Assembly: GCA_900550335.1 (NCBI GenBank)
Contig: URRU01000090.1
Coordinates: forward strand, 1-6,991
Direction of reading: 5' to 3'
Source of the DNA: an uncultured Clostridium sp.
GTDB lineage: Bacteria > Bacillota > Clostridia > Peptostreptococcales > Peptostreptococcaceae
Length of the DNA stretch: 6,991 nucleotides
Numbering within the stretch: the first letter of the stretch is position 1; every line of letters starts with the position of its first letter. The translations under genes and the position numbers were made by a program. The notes under the pieces are model-generated. The model was not told where the DNA came from, searched no databases, and worked only from the letters and a program-made list of their open reading frames with translations. Shown here piece by piece: positions 1-6,205 of the stretch.

Positions 1-277
1 TTTTTTCATTTTTAAGTTAAAAATTTATTTACCTTTCTTTAAAAACAGTTTTTATTATTTTTATTTTTTTAATACTTAAGCTTATTTTTGTTAATTTTAT
101 ATACATATAATTCACTCTATAAATAAATTTATTTTTATAGTTTTTTTCTATATCGTTGTACTTTTAAAAGAATTTTCAGAAAAATCTTCATTTCTACTTT
201 TATATTCTAAGTATAACGTAACATTTTTAATTATGTTTTGATTTTTACTTTTTTTAAATATAAATTTATTTTTACTT

Positions 278-335
278 AAAAAAATGCACAGCTAAAAAAT
301 CAAAATATTTCTCAACTGTGCATTATTTTTTTATT
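278..335. terminator. probable bidirectional intrinsic terminator
   Basis: A perfect 9-bp inverted repeat, AATGCACAG (283-291) and CTGTGCATT (316-324), encloses a 24-nt AT-rich loop. On the plus strand the stem is followed by ATTTTTTTATTTT (from 325). On the minus strand it is followed by a run of seven T (complement of 278-284, the last two inside the stem). Either strand would therefore give a stem plus U-tract. It could end a plus-strand gene beyond the left edge and also the carboxypeptidase/dehydrogenase transcript, although it is about 205 bp past the dehydrogenase stop. The large loop makes it weaker than a compact hairpin. Confidence 0.65.
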
Positions 336-478
336 TTACTATTTCATTTTTTATTTTTATCCTTCATAAAAGTCATAAAAAATTTTTCTAAATTTATAAC
401 TTTTCATCCAAAAATTTTTATTTTAATCGTTAATTAATATCAAAAAAATATTAATCATTAAAAATTTTTATATCCTTT

Positions 479-522
479 TTTAATGAAAATATGCCAAATA
501 AATCTCTTCGCTTTTCATTAAA
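479..522. repeat. 11-bp perfect inverted repeat next to the dehydrogenase stop
   Basis: TTTAATGAAAA (479-489) is the exact reverse complement of TTTTCATTAAA (512-522), with a 22-nt loop. The right arm ends 6 bp beyond the stop codon of the minus-strand dehydrogenase gene, so the mRNA would carry this stem immediately 3' of the coding sequence. On the minus strand the second arm is followed by A residues, not T, so it is not a classic terminator. An mRNA 3'-end stabilising stem is possible, but the arms are AT-only apart from one G:C pair. Confidence 0.4.
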
Positions 523-528
523 TTACTT

Positions 529-1464
529 TTAATATCCTCTATTTATATCGACATATTTTTCAGGCTTTCCTGTTTCAATAAAAGCTTTTAAGTTTTTATA
601 AACATTTTCAAAAAGTCTGTCGTTATTTCTGTCAGATACCCAAGAGTTGTGAGGAGTGATTATAAGGTTTTCTACATTCCAAAGACTTCTCTCTTTTGAA
701 AGTGGCTCTTTGTCGAAAACATCAAGTGCAATTCCTCTAAACTTAGGAGCGTACTCTTCTAAATCGTATAAATTTACAAGGTTTCCTCTGCCTAGATTCA
801 TAAACACAGATCCTTCTTTCATTATTTCAAACTTATCTCTATTTATCATACCTTCAGTTTCCTTTGTTGAAGGCATAACGGCGATTACAATATCACATTC
901 TCTAAAAATAATATCCATATCCTCTGATTTAAAGCATTTATCGAAGTACTCTACATCTTTCCCAGAAGTATTAACACCCCATACCTCAACACCAAAAGCT
1001 TTTAATCTCTTGGCAGTTTCCATGCCGATTCCACCAGTGCCTAAAATACCAGCTCTCTTCCCTACTAATTCTAAAAGGGACATATCCACTTTCCATAGAG
1101 ACTCGTCCTGATTTTTGAAGAATTTTTTAGAATTCTTGTAGATATTTAACACGTTCATCACTGCAAATTCAGCTATTGGAACGCTATACCCACCACTATT
1201 ATTTGAAAGGTATATCCCATTTTCTACAAAAACATCCTTAGGAATATGGTCAAATCCTACACTTGCAAGCTGTAGGAATTTTAAATTCTTCATCTGAGAA
1301 TAATCAAGCCTTGAAGTATAATAATACACATAGGCCACATCAACACTGTTTACCTCAGGAGTATTTTGAAGCTTTCTATCTTCCATAAAAACTATCTCAT
1401 ATCCAAGGTCTTCTATCATTTTCATCTTTTCATCGTCGAATTTTTTAGTAATAAGCAATTTCAT
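529..1464 (-). CDS. D-isomer-specific 2-hydroxyacid dehydrogenase, NAD-dependent
   Basis: A 311-residue cytoplasmic oxidoreductase of the D-2-hydroxyacid dehydrogenase superfamily (D-lactate, glycerate, phosphoglycerate dehydrogenase relatives), which interconverts a 2-keto acid and a D-2-hydroxy acid with NAD(P)H. The split N-terminal catalytic domain covers about residues 1-100. The Rossmann domain follows, with the nucleotide motif GTGGIG at 142-147. The expected catalytic set is visible: R226 in NLGRG, E253 in DVFDKEP and H272 in TPHNSW. The length is close to the usual 310-340. The ATG at 1464 is preceded by GAGGAT (1471-1476), a good ribosome binding site. The gene lies 40 bp downstream of the carboxypeptidase gene on the same strand with no terminator between, so cotranscription is likely. 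Substrate specificity cannot be read from sequence; the family is firm, the physiological substrate unknown. Confidence 0.9.
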   Translation of the reverse strand: MKLLITKKFDDEKMKMIEDLGYEIVFMEDRKLQNTPEVNSVDVAYVYYYTSRLDYSQMKNLKFLQLASVGFDHIPKDVFVENGIYLSNNSGGYSVPIAEFAVMNVLNIYKNSKKFFKNQDESLWKVDMSLLELVGKRAGILGTGGIGMETAKRLKAFGVEVWGVNTSGKDVEYFDKCFKSEDMDIIFRECDIVIAVMPSTKETEGMINRDKFEIMKEGSVFMNLGRGNLVNLYDLEEYAPKFRGIALDVFDKEPLSKERSLWNVENLIITPHNSWVSDRNNDRLFENVYKNLKAFIETGKPEKYVDINRGY

Positions 1465-1504
1465 AATATCATCCTCAATTTAACCTATATAACATTTCTA
1501 CAGA

Positions 1505-2767
1505 CTACACAACTACAGTATAAGGTAGCTCTTTTTTCTCATCTGTCTTGTCTATATTGAATAATCTCTTTATCTTATTACCCATTAATTTTGCTCTTGA
1601 AACAAACGAAATATGCTCTAGGTCGCTACTAACAAGAGGTACAGACTGTATAACATCTCCGTACTTGTCTATATAATCTAAATAAGCTACAGTAGTTTCC
1701 TCGTTTGGTGTAGCATCTATCTTTAAATATCTAACCTTTTCAGTTATCTCTTCATCATTTTTAATAACCCCATAACAATCTCTCTTAGGCTGTAAATCTA
1801 TATTATCTAAATCTGATATATTGTCTATATTACCTGTTGCAACAGTTTCACCTTTTTTACACATAAGCTTAGTTTCAAAGTGTTCTCCTAAGTTGTAAAG
1901 AGCATTTGCAGACCGAACTCTATCCTCTTTACACCAGTTCCCCATAACAACACCTATCATTCTATTGTCTATATCGCTTTTTCCGTCTGAATTCATCTTA
2001 TCTGTAAACACTAAGCAATATCCAGCTAAATCTGTGTATCCTGTTTTTAATCCATCTACATTTGAATGCATGTGAAGAAGTGGATTTGTATTATAGTAAT
2101 TGAAATCTCTTGAATGGTCGTGGTCTAACTTACAATCAGTTATTGCCATCGTTTCTTTTTCATAATCATCAAGTAAATTCTTTGTCATAGTTGCTATATC
2201 TCTAGCAGTAGAGTGATTCTGTTTTGGATCGCCGTCTTTTTTAGTCCAGTCGTATATAGGTAATCCGTTTGGATTTATGAAGTAAGTATTTTTCATACCT
2301 AATTCTTTAGCTTTTGCATTCATTCTATCGACAAAAGCATCCACATCGCCCTTACATACATGAGATGCAATCGCAACAGCACCGTCGTTTGCTGATACAA
2401 TCATAAGTCCCTTTAAAAGCTCATTGAATCTAACTTTTTCACCTTCTTTAAGGTGCATAGTAGAGCCACTAACTTTTAACATTTTCTTGTTTATAGTAAC
2501 TAAATCGTCTCTTTTAACTTCTCCATTTTTTATAGCATCCTGAGCTACGTAGAAAGTCATAACCTTACTTATACTAGCAAGTGGAACCTGTTTATCTGGA
2601 TCCTTTTCAGTTATAACCCTTCCAGTTTTTTGGTCTACTAGAATTGAATTTTTAGAATATATCTCTGCAACCGGCTTTTTCTTTGCCTCGGCTGCATAAC
2701 CAGTGGCCGGTATAACAAATAGTACAGCCAACATAATTGCAGTTAGTTTTTTTAGTAGTTTTCCCAT
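1505..2767 (-). CDS. D-alanyl-D-alanine carboxypeptidase (PBP5/DacA-DacF family, serine-type, secreted)
   Basis: A 420-residue low-molecular-weight penicillin-binding protein that removes the terminal D-Ala from peptidoglycan stem peptides outside the membrane. Residues 1-26 form a signal peptide: basic MGKLLKK, a hydrophobic stretch, then an A-rich cleavage region around GYAAEA. All three active-site motifs of the S11 peptidase family are present: SxxK as S65-I-S-K68, SxN as S125-A-N127, and KTG at 241-243. A C-terminal PBP5-type beta domain follows at about 305-390. Family members usually end in an amphipathic membrane anchor; here a basic stretch (about 393-404, MGNKIKRLF) may serve, followed by a polar tail ending in TVVV. 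AAAGGAG sits just upstream of the ATG at 2767. It is the first gene of a probable two-gene operon with the downstream dehydrogenase. Which paralogue (dacA, dacF or other) cannot be decided. Confidence 0.95.
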   Translation of the reverse strand: MGKLLKKLTAIMLAVLFVIPATGYAAEAKKKPVAEIYSKNSILVDQKTGRVITEKDPDKQVPLASISKVMTFYVAQDAIKNGEVKRDDLVTINKKMLKVSGSTMHLKEGEKVRFNELLKGLMIVSANDGAVAIASHVCKGDVDAFVDRMNAKAKELGMKNTYFINPNGLPIYDWTKKDGDPKQNHSTARDIATMTKNLLDDYEKETMAITDCKLDHDHSRDFNYYNTNPLLHMHSNVDGLKTGYTDLAGYCLVFTDKMNSDGKSDIDNRMIGVVMGNWCKEDRVRSANALYNLGEHFETKLMCKKGETVATGNIDNISDLDNIDLQPKRDCYGVIKNDEEITEKVRYLKIDATPNEETTVAYLDYIDKYGDVIQSVPLVSSDLEHISFVSRAKLMGNKIKRLFNIDKTDEKKELPYTVVV

Positions 2768-2816
2768 ACTTTCTCCTTTGCTAATTGAATTATTTTTTTA
2801 AAACACATCTTGTTTT

Positions 2817-2845
2817 ATTTTACTACAAAATTTGTATACTGTATA
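2817..2845 (-). promoter_or_regulatory. candidate promoter of the carboxypeptidase gene
   Basis: On the minus strand a -10 like TAAAAT (2817-2822) lies 17 bp from TATACA (2840-2845), which matches four of six positions of TTGACA. This would put the transcription start near 2810 and give a leader of about 43 nt. An overlapping alternative uses TTGGTT with TACAAA. The DNA here is so AT-rich that chance matches are common; the call rests on spacing and position only. Confidence 0.35.
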
Positions 2846-2976
2846 GAAATACGAACCAATCTTTAGATTTAAAAAATCTATTTATTGGCTGTATTTTTAA
2901 TTTATTAAATCAAATTTTTAAAGGTGGAGAAAATTAATATTTATACTTTTGAAAAATTAATATATTTTAAATAACA

Positions 2977-3028
2977 GATTTATATATTTTTAAAATGATT
3001 TTTTAGAGGATTTATATATTTTTTAGAG
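2977..3028 (+). repeat. interleaved short direct repeats upstream of the nitroreductase
   Basis: GATTTATATATTTTT occurs at 2977-2991 and again at 3009-3023, offset 32 bp. ATTTTTTAGAG occurs at 2998-3008 and 3018-3028, offset 20 bp. The block ends about 60 bp before the nitroreductase ATG, where regulatory sites would be expected. The words are almost pure A/T, so replication slippage in low-complexity DNA is an equally simple explanation. Confidence 0.35.
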
Positions 3029-3075
3029 AATTTTAATATTGAATAAGTTCATATTTTTGAATTAAATTTAAAAAA

Positions 3076-3080
3076 AGGAG
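3076..3080 (+). promoter_or_regulatory. ribosome binding site that fixes the nitroreductase start
   Basis: AGGAG at 3076-3080 lies 8 bp before the ATG at 3089. An in-frame GTG at 3080 would extend the protein by three residues, but that codon overlaps the Shine-Dalgarno itself and so cannot be the start. The family also typically begins only a few residues before the conserved R-x-S-x-R motif. Confidence 0.85.
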
Positions 3081-3088
3081 TGATTTTT

Positions 3089-3583
3089 ATGAATAGTATA
3101 TTCCACAGAACTAGTGTAAGAAAATACACAGAACAGCCTGTAGAACAGGAAAAAATCGAAAAAATATTAAGAGCTGGTATGGCAGCACCATCTGCAATGA
3201 ATCAGCAACCTTGGGAATTCTATGTTGTAGAAAATAAGGAAGTATTAGAAAAACTTTCAAAATGTAGCCAGTATGCAGGAAGTGTTGAAAAATCAGCAGT
3301 TACATTTGTAGTATGCTACAGAAACGACTCTCTTCGTGCAGATTACAGAGAAATAGACTGCTCTGCTTGCACAGAAAATATGCTTCTTGAAATAGACCAT
3401 TTAGGACTTGGAGCTGTATGGATTGGTATTGCACCTATAAGAGAAAGAATGGACGATGTGGCAAAAGTTTTAGATATGCCAGAAAACCTAAGTGCATTTG
3501 CTCTTATCGCTTGTGGATACCCAGAAAGTATAAGAGAACAGCAGGATAGATTTGAAGAAAATAGAATACACTATGTAAAATAA
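3089..3583 (+). CDS. nitroreductase family FMN-dependent oxidoreductase
   Basis: A 164-residue cytoplasmic flavoprotein of the nitroreductase fold, which uses NAD(P)H to reduce nitro groups, quinones or other small electrophiles; the natural substrate is unknown. Visible FMN-contact features are R7, S9 and R11 in HRTSVRKYT, the PSAMNQQPW segment at 34-42, the helix leading into GLGAVWIG at 106-113, and the ACGYP segment at 141-145. The length matches the short single-domain members (about 165-180), which act as homodimers with the flavin at the interface. Cysteines 91 and 94 (CSAC) lie in the helix that is often CSAA-like in relatives, so they need not bind metal. It is the only plus-strand gene in the window, transcribed divergently from the carboxypeptidase. 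Only 7 bp separate its stop codon from the structured RNA element, which may also shape its mRNA 3' end. Confidence 0.92.
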   Translation: MNSIFHRTSVRKYTEQPVEQEKIEKILRAGMAAPSAMNQQPWEFYVVENKEVLEKLSKCSQYAGSVEKSAVTFVVCYRNDSLRADYREIDCSACTENMLLEIDHLGLGAVWIGIAPIRERMDDVAKVLDMPENLSAFALIACGYPESIREQQDRFEENRIHYVK

Positions 3584-3585
3584 AT

Positions 3586-3720
3586 AAAAAGGACGAGATT
3601 ATAACTTCTCATTGCTCCAGGCTTCAGCACCCCACACTGTTAGAGTAACACATTTAGCAGTTGTGGGGCACTTGCAGTATTGTCGCTATAGAGAAGTTAT
3701 TTCTCTCGTCCTCAGTTTAT
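3586..3720 (-). ncRNA. candidate structured small RNA with terminator-like basal stem
   Basis: Read on the minus strand, GGACGAGA (3711-3704) pairs perfectly with TCTCGTCC (3598-3591). A small internal loop follows, then a 10-bp stem ATAACTTCTC (3700-3691) with GAGAAGTTAT (3610-3601). An asymmetric internal loop of about 22 and 19 nt comes next, then an apical stem CCCCACA (3668-3662) with TGTGGGG (3636-3630), extended by CTG/CAG around a bulged base. The 3' end runs directly into TTTTT (3590-3586), as in an intrinsic terminator, while the plus-strand side lacks a clean T-run. The minus-strand sense is therefore favoured. A promoter-like pair lies at 3728-3755. GC content is well above the flanks. 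The architecture resembles structured RNAs of the Firmicutes such as the skipping-rope motif, but I cannot confirm a family from memory. It may alternatively be only the terminator of the DUF4253 mRNA. Confidence 0.6.
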
Positions 3721-3727
3721 TTAATTG

Positions 3728-3755
3728 TTTATACGAAAATTTATTACAATGTTAA
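3728..3755 (-). promoter_or_regulatory. candidate promoter for the structured RNA
   Basis: On the minus strand TTAACA (3755-3750, five of six to TTGACA) is followed after 16 bp by TATAAA (3733-3728, five of six to TATAAT). Transcription would start near 3721, about 10 nt before the basal stem of the RNA candidate. A 16-bp palindrome lies just upstream of the -35. The match is good for such AT-rich DNA, and its position relative to the structure is what makes it credible. Confidence 0.45.
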
Positions 3756-3763
3756 ATTTTATT

Positions 3764-3779
3764 TCAATATTAATATTGA
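3764..3779. repeat. 16-bp perfect palindrome TCAATATTAATATTGA
   Basis: The sequence is exactly self-complementary, with no spacer. It lies 5 bp past the stop codon of the DUF4253 gene and 8 bp upstream of the -35 of the candidate RNA promoter. Its centre is near -50 relative to the inferred start. It could be a dimeric regulator site or a weak 3' hairpin of the upstream mRNA. It is not followed by a T-run on the minus strand, so it is not a terminator. Confidence 0.4.
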
Positions 3780-3784
3780 TAATT

Positions 3785-4702
3785 TTAGTTCCAGCAGAAG
3801 TGCCAGATTTTTTTTCCATATATTTTCTTAGATAATTTTTCTATATTAAATTTTTCCATATATTTGTCCACACTGTCTGGACAAAATGCGTAAAATTCTT
3901 CTGTAAATCTAATTTTATCCTCATCATCAACAGCTTTTTCTATTATATACTCTAGCGTATTGTGGCTTATTGCACAGGGAACTGCACCGTATTTTTCAAA
4001 CCAATACTTAGAAATTGCCATAATATCCTCATTGCTTGGGCAATCATTCCAACCACCAAATGGGATATATGCAAATATTTCCCATGGATTTTCTACAGGA
4101 ATCTCTGCAATTAAAATTTCCCCTCGATTTTCCATTTCCTCTTCAAAATCTAGGTCGTCTATGTCCGCAGTTGGATCATCCTCTACCTCAAGCTCGTCCC
4201 TCTCTAGCTCATATCCTCCAAAATACTCGCTATTATTCTCAATCATAACATCTAAAAGCTCTTTCCCATTAGAAAAATCCTTAGAAATCATGTTTTTTCT
4301 GTATCTATCTATCTTTTCTCTAGTTTCATAATCTATAATCCCTGTTTTTAGTAGCTCTTCTCTCTTATCAGCCTCTAAAATTCCTGAATCTAGTATACTT
4401 TCAGAATCATCATCGCTGTCTATTACAGTGTTCATTATCACTGCATCTAGTATATTTTCGCTAATATCCACAATTACAGGGATAAATTTATCCTCTTTTG
4501 CCCTCTCAAACGACTCAACATATCCACATATGACATCGTTATCCTCAGCATTTAGTGGATAATATTTGCAATTGCAGTCTAAAAAGCTCTTCATTATTTC
4601 TGCTGATTTTGACATTTCCCGAGTATTTTCCTTTTGGGGATTTGTGTTTTCTATGTAGTTTTTTTCGTTTTCCATTAGTTCTTTTATTTTATTGATTAAC
4701 AT
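3785..4702 (-). CDS. DUF4253 domain-containing protein of unknown function
   Basis: A 305-residue acidic, probably cytoplasmic protein. The C-terminal third (about 194-305) carries the signature blocks of DUF4253: NPWEIFAYIPFGGWNDCP at 205-222, KYWFEKYGAVPCAISHNTLE at 232-251, YAFCPDSVD at 271-279, and an aromatic end IWHFCWN. The invariant-looking GGWNxCP, KYW, H247 and FCPD residues suggest a conserved surface, but no activity is established for the family to my knowledge. The N-terminal part has a short FIPVIVDIS strand (73-81), also seen in longer members, and a strongly acidic linker at about 164-192 rich in D and E. There is no signal peptide or membrane segment. AGGAGG (4708-4713) precedes the ATG at 4702. 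The gene has its own promoter-like element and appears monocistronic. The domain call is firm, the function unknown. Confidence 0.85.
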   Translation of the reverse strand: MLINKIKELMENEKNYIENTNPQKENTREMSKSAEIMKSFLDCNCKYYPLNAEDNDVICGYVESFERAKEDKFIPVIVDISENILDAVIMNTVIDSDDDSESILDSGILEADKREELLKTGIIDYETREKIDRYRKNMISKDFSNGKELLDVMIENNSEYFGGYELERDELEVEDDPTADIDDLDFEEEMENRGEILIAEIPVENPWEIFAYIPFGGWNDCPSNEDIMAISKYWFEKYGAVPCAISHNTLEYIIEKAVDDEDKIRFTEEFYAFCPDSVDKYMEKFNIEKLSKKIYGKKIWHFCWN

Positions 4703-4746
4703 GAAATCCTCCTACAAAAGGTTTTATTATATTATTCTCAATTAAA

Positions 4747-4775
4747 AGTATATACTTCATAACCTATTTTTTCAA
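4747..4775 (-). promoter_or_regulatory. probable sigma-A type promoter of the DUF4253 gene
   Basis: On the minus strand TTGAAA (4775-4770, five of six to TTGACA) is followed by exactly 17 bp and then TATACT (4752-4747, five of six to TATAAT). The start would fall near 4740, giving a leader of about 38 nt before the ATG at 4702. It lies in the 106-bp gap after the MFS gene, which contains no obvious terminator, so read-through from the transporter gene could add to expression. Confidence 0.6.
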
Positions 4776-4808
4776 GAAAGTCGTATTTTTAGCATAATAA
4801 CTCAACCT

Positions 4809-6044
4809 CTATCTTAATTTTGAAGAGCTTAGATAGAACGGAATCGCCAAAAGTTGAGCCGCAACAGATACAACAACCATCACAGGCACACTCACATCAT
4901 AAAGCACTCCAAGAAGCCAGCTTCCTAAGAACCAGAAAATCCCAAAAGAGCACTCAAATATCCCATATCCAGTCGCTCTACTGCTTTTTGGAACCATTGT
5001 CGTAACAGCAGCCTTTAAAATCGACTCCTGTGCACCCATTCCAATTCCCCAAAGAACAACTCCTACAAGCACCATAGGCACTGATTTTCCCATAAATACA
5101 AATGTAGAAAACGGAGCAGAAATTATTGTAGACAACACAAGCACCTTAACACCTTTTTTGTCGTACATATATCCAAAAATAAGTGCAGCAACTGCATCTA
5201 CAAGCATCGCACCAGCATATAAAATAGGGATTGTTCCGCTATTAATAATTGAGGAAGTCTCAGCAAGTCCTCCAGCAATAGATGTAAAATTCCTTGAAAT
5301 ATGCATAATCACAAGTGAATAATCAATAAATCCAAAAGCAAATAAACTTATCCCAACTATATAATATTTAAATGATTTCTTCATTTCAAAAGGCACAAAT
5401 TCTTTAGCTTCTGGCTCAAAATTCTCAGGATTTGGGAATTTTCTTCTAGTAACTAAAAGCATGATTATCGTAATCGCACCAGGTATCGCAAGTACAGCAA
5501 AACAAGTAGAATATATCTCAAATGTTGTACCTGTAGTCTTGAAAAGCATCACCAAGTATAGAAGAACTGGCCCTAAAAAAGCTCCGATTTGATCTAACAT
5601 CTCCTGTATTCCAAAGCTCTTTCCTACGCCCTCTTGTGATGCTGCAAATGACATAATTGTGTCTTTTGCTGGTTTTTTAATTGCTTTACCCATTCTCTGT
5701 ATTATTAGCAAAATAGCAGCCGCAATCCACCCATTTTCACCGACTAAAGCAAGTGCAGGTACAGCTAAAACATCTATAACATATCCAAAAATCGTCATAA
5801 ACCAGTAGTTTTTTCTCTTATCCGCAATCCTACCAAAAACGTATCTCATAGAATAACCAATCAATTCTCCAAGACCAGACACAAATCCAATTGCACCTGC
5901 TGAGGCCCCAAGTATCGTAAAGTACGCACCCCTGATGCTTGAAGCACCCTCATGAGTCATATCAGAAAATAAGCTCACTATCCCAAAGAAAATGATAAAT
6001 AGCATTGCTTGAGAAATTCTCTTTTTATTTTTATTATTCTCCAT
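4809..6044 (-). CDS. MFS family transporter, 12-segment type, substrate unknown
   Basis: A 411-residue integral inner-membrane protein of the major facilitator superfamily. After a basic cytoplasmic start (MENNKNKKR) hydrophobic segments run through the sequence in two halves. They are joined by a charged cytoplasmic loop at about 199-225 (RRKFPNPENFEPEAKEF). The family's motif A occurs after the second segment as G71-RIAD75-KRK and recurs in the second half as G291-YMYDKKG298, as expected from the internal duplication. The SLFSDMTHEGASSIRG block (24-39) and GKAIKKPAKDT (119-129) are characteristic of a subgroup in anaerobes with no assigned substrate that I know of; drug or metabolite efflux is a guess. 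The longest frame starts at GTG 6053, but that codon is part of GAGGTGA, so ATG 6044 is preferred. It is transcribed from its own unusual promoter and lies upstream of the DUF4253 gene. Confidence 0.88.
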   Translation of the reverse strand: MENNKNKKRISQAMLFIIFFGIVSLFSDMTHEGASSIRGAYFTILGASAGAIGFVSGLGELIGYSMRYVFGRIADKRKNYWFMTIFGYVIDVLAVPALALVGENGWIAAAILLIIQRMGKAIKKPAKDTIMSFAASQEGVGKSFGIQEMLDQIGAFLGPVLLYLVMLFKTTGTTFEIYSTCFAVLAIPGAITIIMLLVTRRKFPNPENFEPEAKEFVPFEMKKSFKYYIVGISLFAFGFIDYSLVIMHISRNFTSIAGGLAETSSIINSGTIPILYAGAMLVDAVAALIFGYMYDKKGVKVLVLSTIISAPFSTFVFMGKSVPMVLVGVVLWGIGMGAQESILKAAVTTMVPKSSRATGYGIFECSFGIFWFLGSWLLGVLYDVSVPVMVVVSVAAQLLAIPFYLSSSKLR

Positions 6045-6049
6045 ATCAT

Positions 6050-6056
6050 TCACCTC
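6050..6056 (-). promoter_or_regulatory. ribosome binding site that fixes the MFS start
   Basis: On the minus strand GAGGTGA (6056-6050) lies 5 bp before the ATG at 6044. The in-frame GTG at 6053 is embedded in this Shine-Dalgarno and has no ribosome binding site of its own, so the protein begins MENNKNKK. An ATG at 6049 is out of frame. Confidence 0.8.
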
Positions 6057-6097
6057 AAAAATTATTTATAATTTCAAATAAATTAATACTCAAATAG

Positions 6098-6129
6098 ATT
6101 ATAACTCTTTACAATGTCTATATTGTTAA
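6098..6129 (-). promoter_or_regulatory. candidate regulated promoter of the MFS gene with operator-like dyad
   Basis: On the minus strand a perfect -10 TATAAT (6103-6098) pairs with TTAACA (6129-6124) across a long 20-bp spacer; at the usual 17 bp the -35 would be a poor ACAATA. A dyad occupies 6108-6129: TTTACAAT (6108-6115, plus strand), a 6-bp spacer, then ATTGTTAA, with arms matching at seven of eight positions. The dyad covers the -35 and much of the spacer, the layout seen for MerR-family activators that act on over-long spacers, or for a simple repressor. The start would be near 6091. No regulator gene is visible in the window. Confidence 0.45.
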
Positions 6130-6205
6130 ATATGCTCAAAATTTTAGCAACTATAATATATATCTATCAATTCCTTTCTATTTCGCTTATATTTTATATA
6201 ATCAT

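Larger units (their letters stand above)
1..528. other. AT-rich intergenic region without a gene
   Basis: This 528-bp stretch is dominated by A and T runs and shows no open reading frame with a ribosome binding site that I would call a gene. It holds a probable bidirectional terminator (283-324) and an 11-bp inverted repeat (479-522), listed separately. The rest is low-complexity sequence lying downstream of the minus-strand dehydrogenase gene and of whatever lies beyond the left edge. A small RNA or very short peptide cannot be excluded by eye. Confidence 0.6.
2768..3088. other. divergent AT-rich intergenic region with short direct repeats
   Basis: This 321-bp gap between divergently transcribed genes must contain the promoters of the carboxypeptidase (minus) and the nitroreductase (plus). 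It holds a 7-bp perfect inverted repeat TAGATTT-AAA-AAATCTA (2864-2880). It also holds a 15-bp direct repeat GATTTATATATTTTT at 2977-2991 and 3009-3023, and a second repeated word ATTTTTTAGAG at 2998-3008 and 3018-3028. I could not place a convincing -35/-10 pair for the nitroreductase. No coding sequence is supported. Confidence 0.5.

Noticed and set aside
656..1111. Plus-strand open frame of 151 codons
   Set aside because: It lies wholly antisense to the well-supported dehydrogenase gene, has low-complexity Ser/Pro/Ile-rich translation and no recognisable domain.
1366..1560. Plus-strand open frame of 64 codons spanning the dehydrogenase/carboxypeptidase junction
   Set aside because: It overlaps both minus-strand genes antisense and has no ribosome binding site; a shadow frame.
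2864..2880. Hairpin TAGATTT-AAA-AAATCTA
   Set aside because: It is only 7 bp, AT-rich and not followed by a T-run, so it does not support a terminator or operator call in such AT-rich DNA.
3039..3067. TTGAAT-17-TTAAAT as the nitroreductase promoter
   Set aside because: The transcription start would fall inside the ribosome binding site, leaving no usable leader, and the -10 matches only four of six positions.
3591..3711. Structured element as a MITE or insertion sequence end
   Set aside because: The terminal inverted repeats are perfect, but no direct target duplication is visible in the flanks and no transposase is present. A promoter on one side and a T-tract on the other fit an RNA gene better.
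3960..4331. Plus-strand open frames (3960-4331 and 4036-4248)
   Set aside because: Both are antisense shadows of the DUF4253 gene; the serine run mirrors the acidic linker codons on the other strand.
4820..5005. Plus-strand open frame of 61 codons
   Set aside because: It is antisense to the conserved 3' end of the MFS gene, with no plausible ribosome binding site or family.
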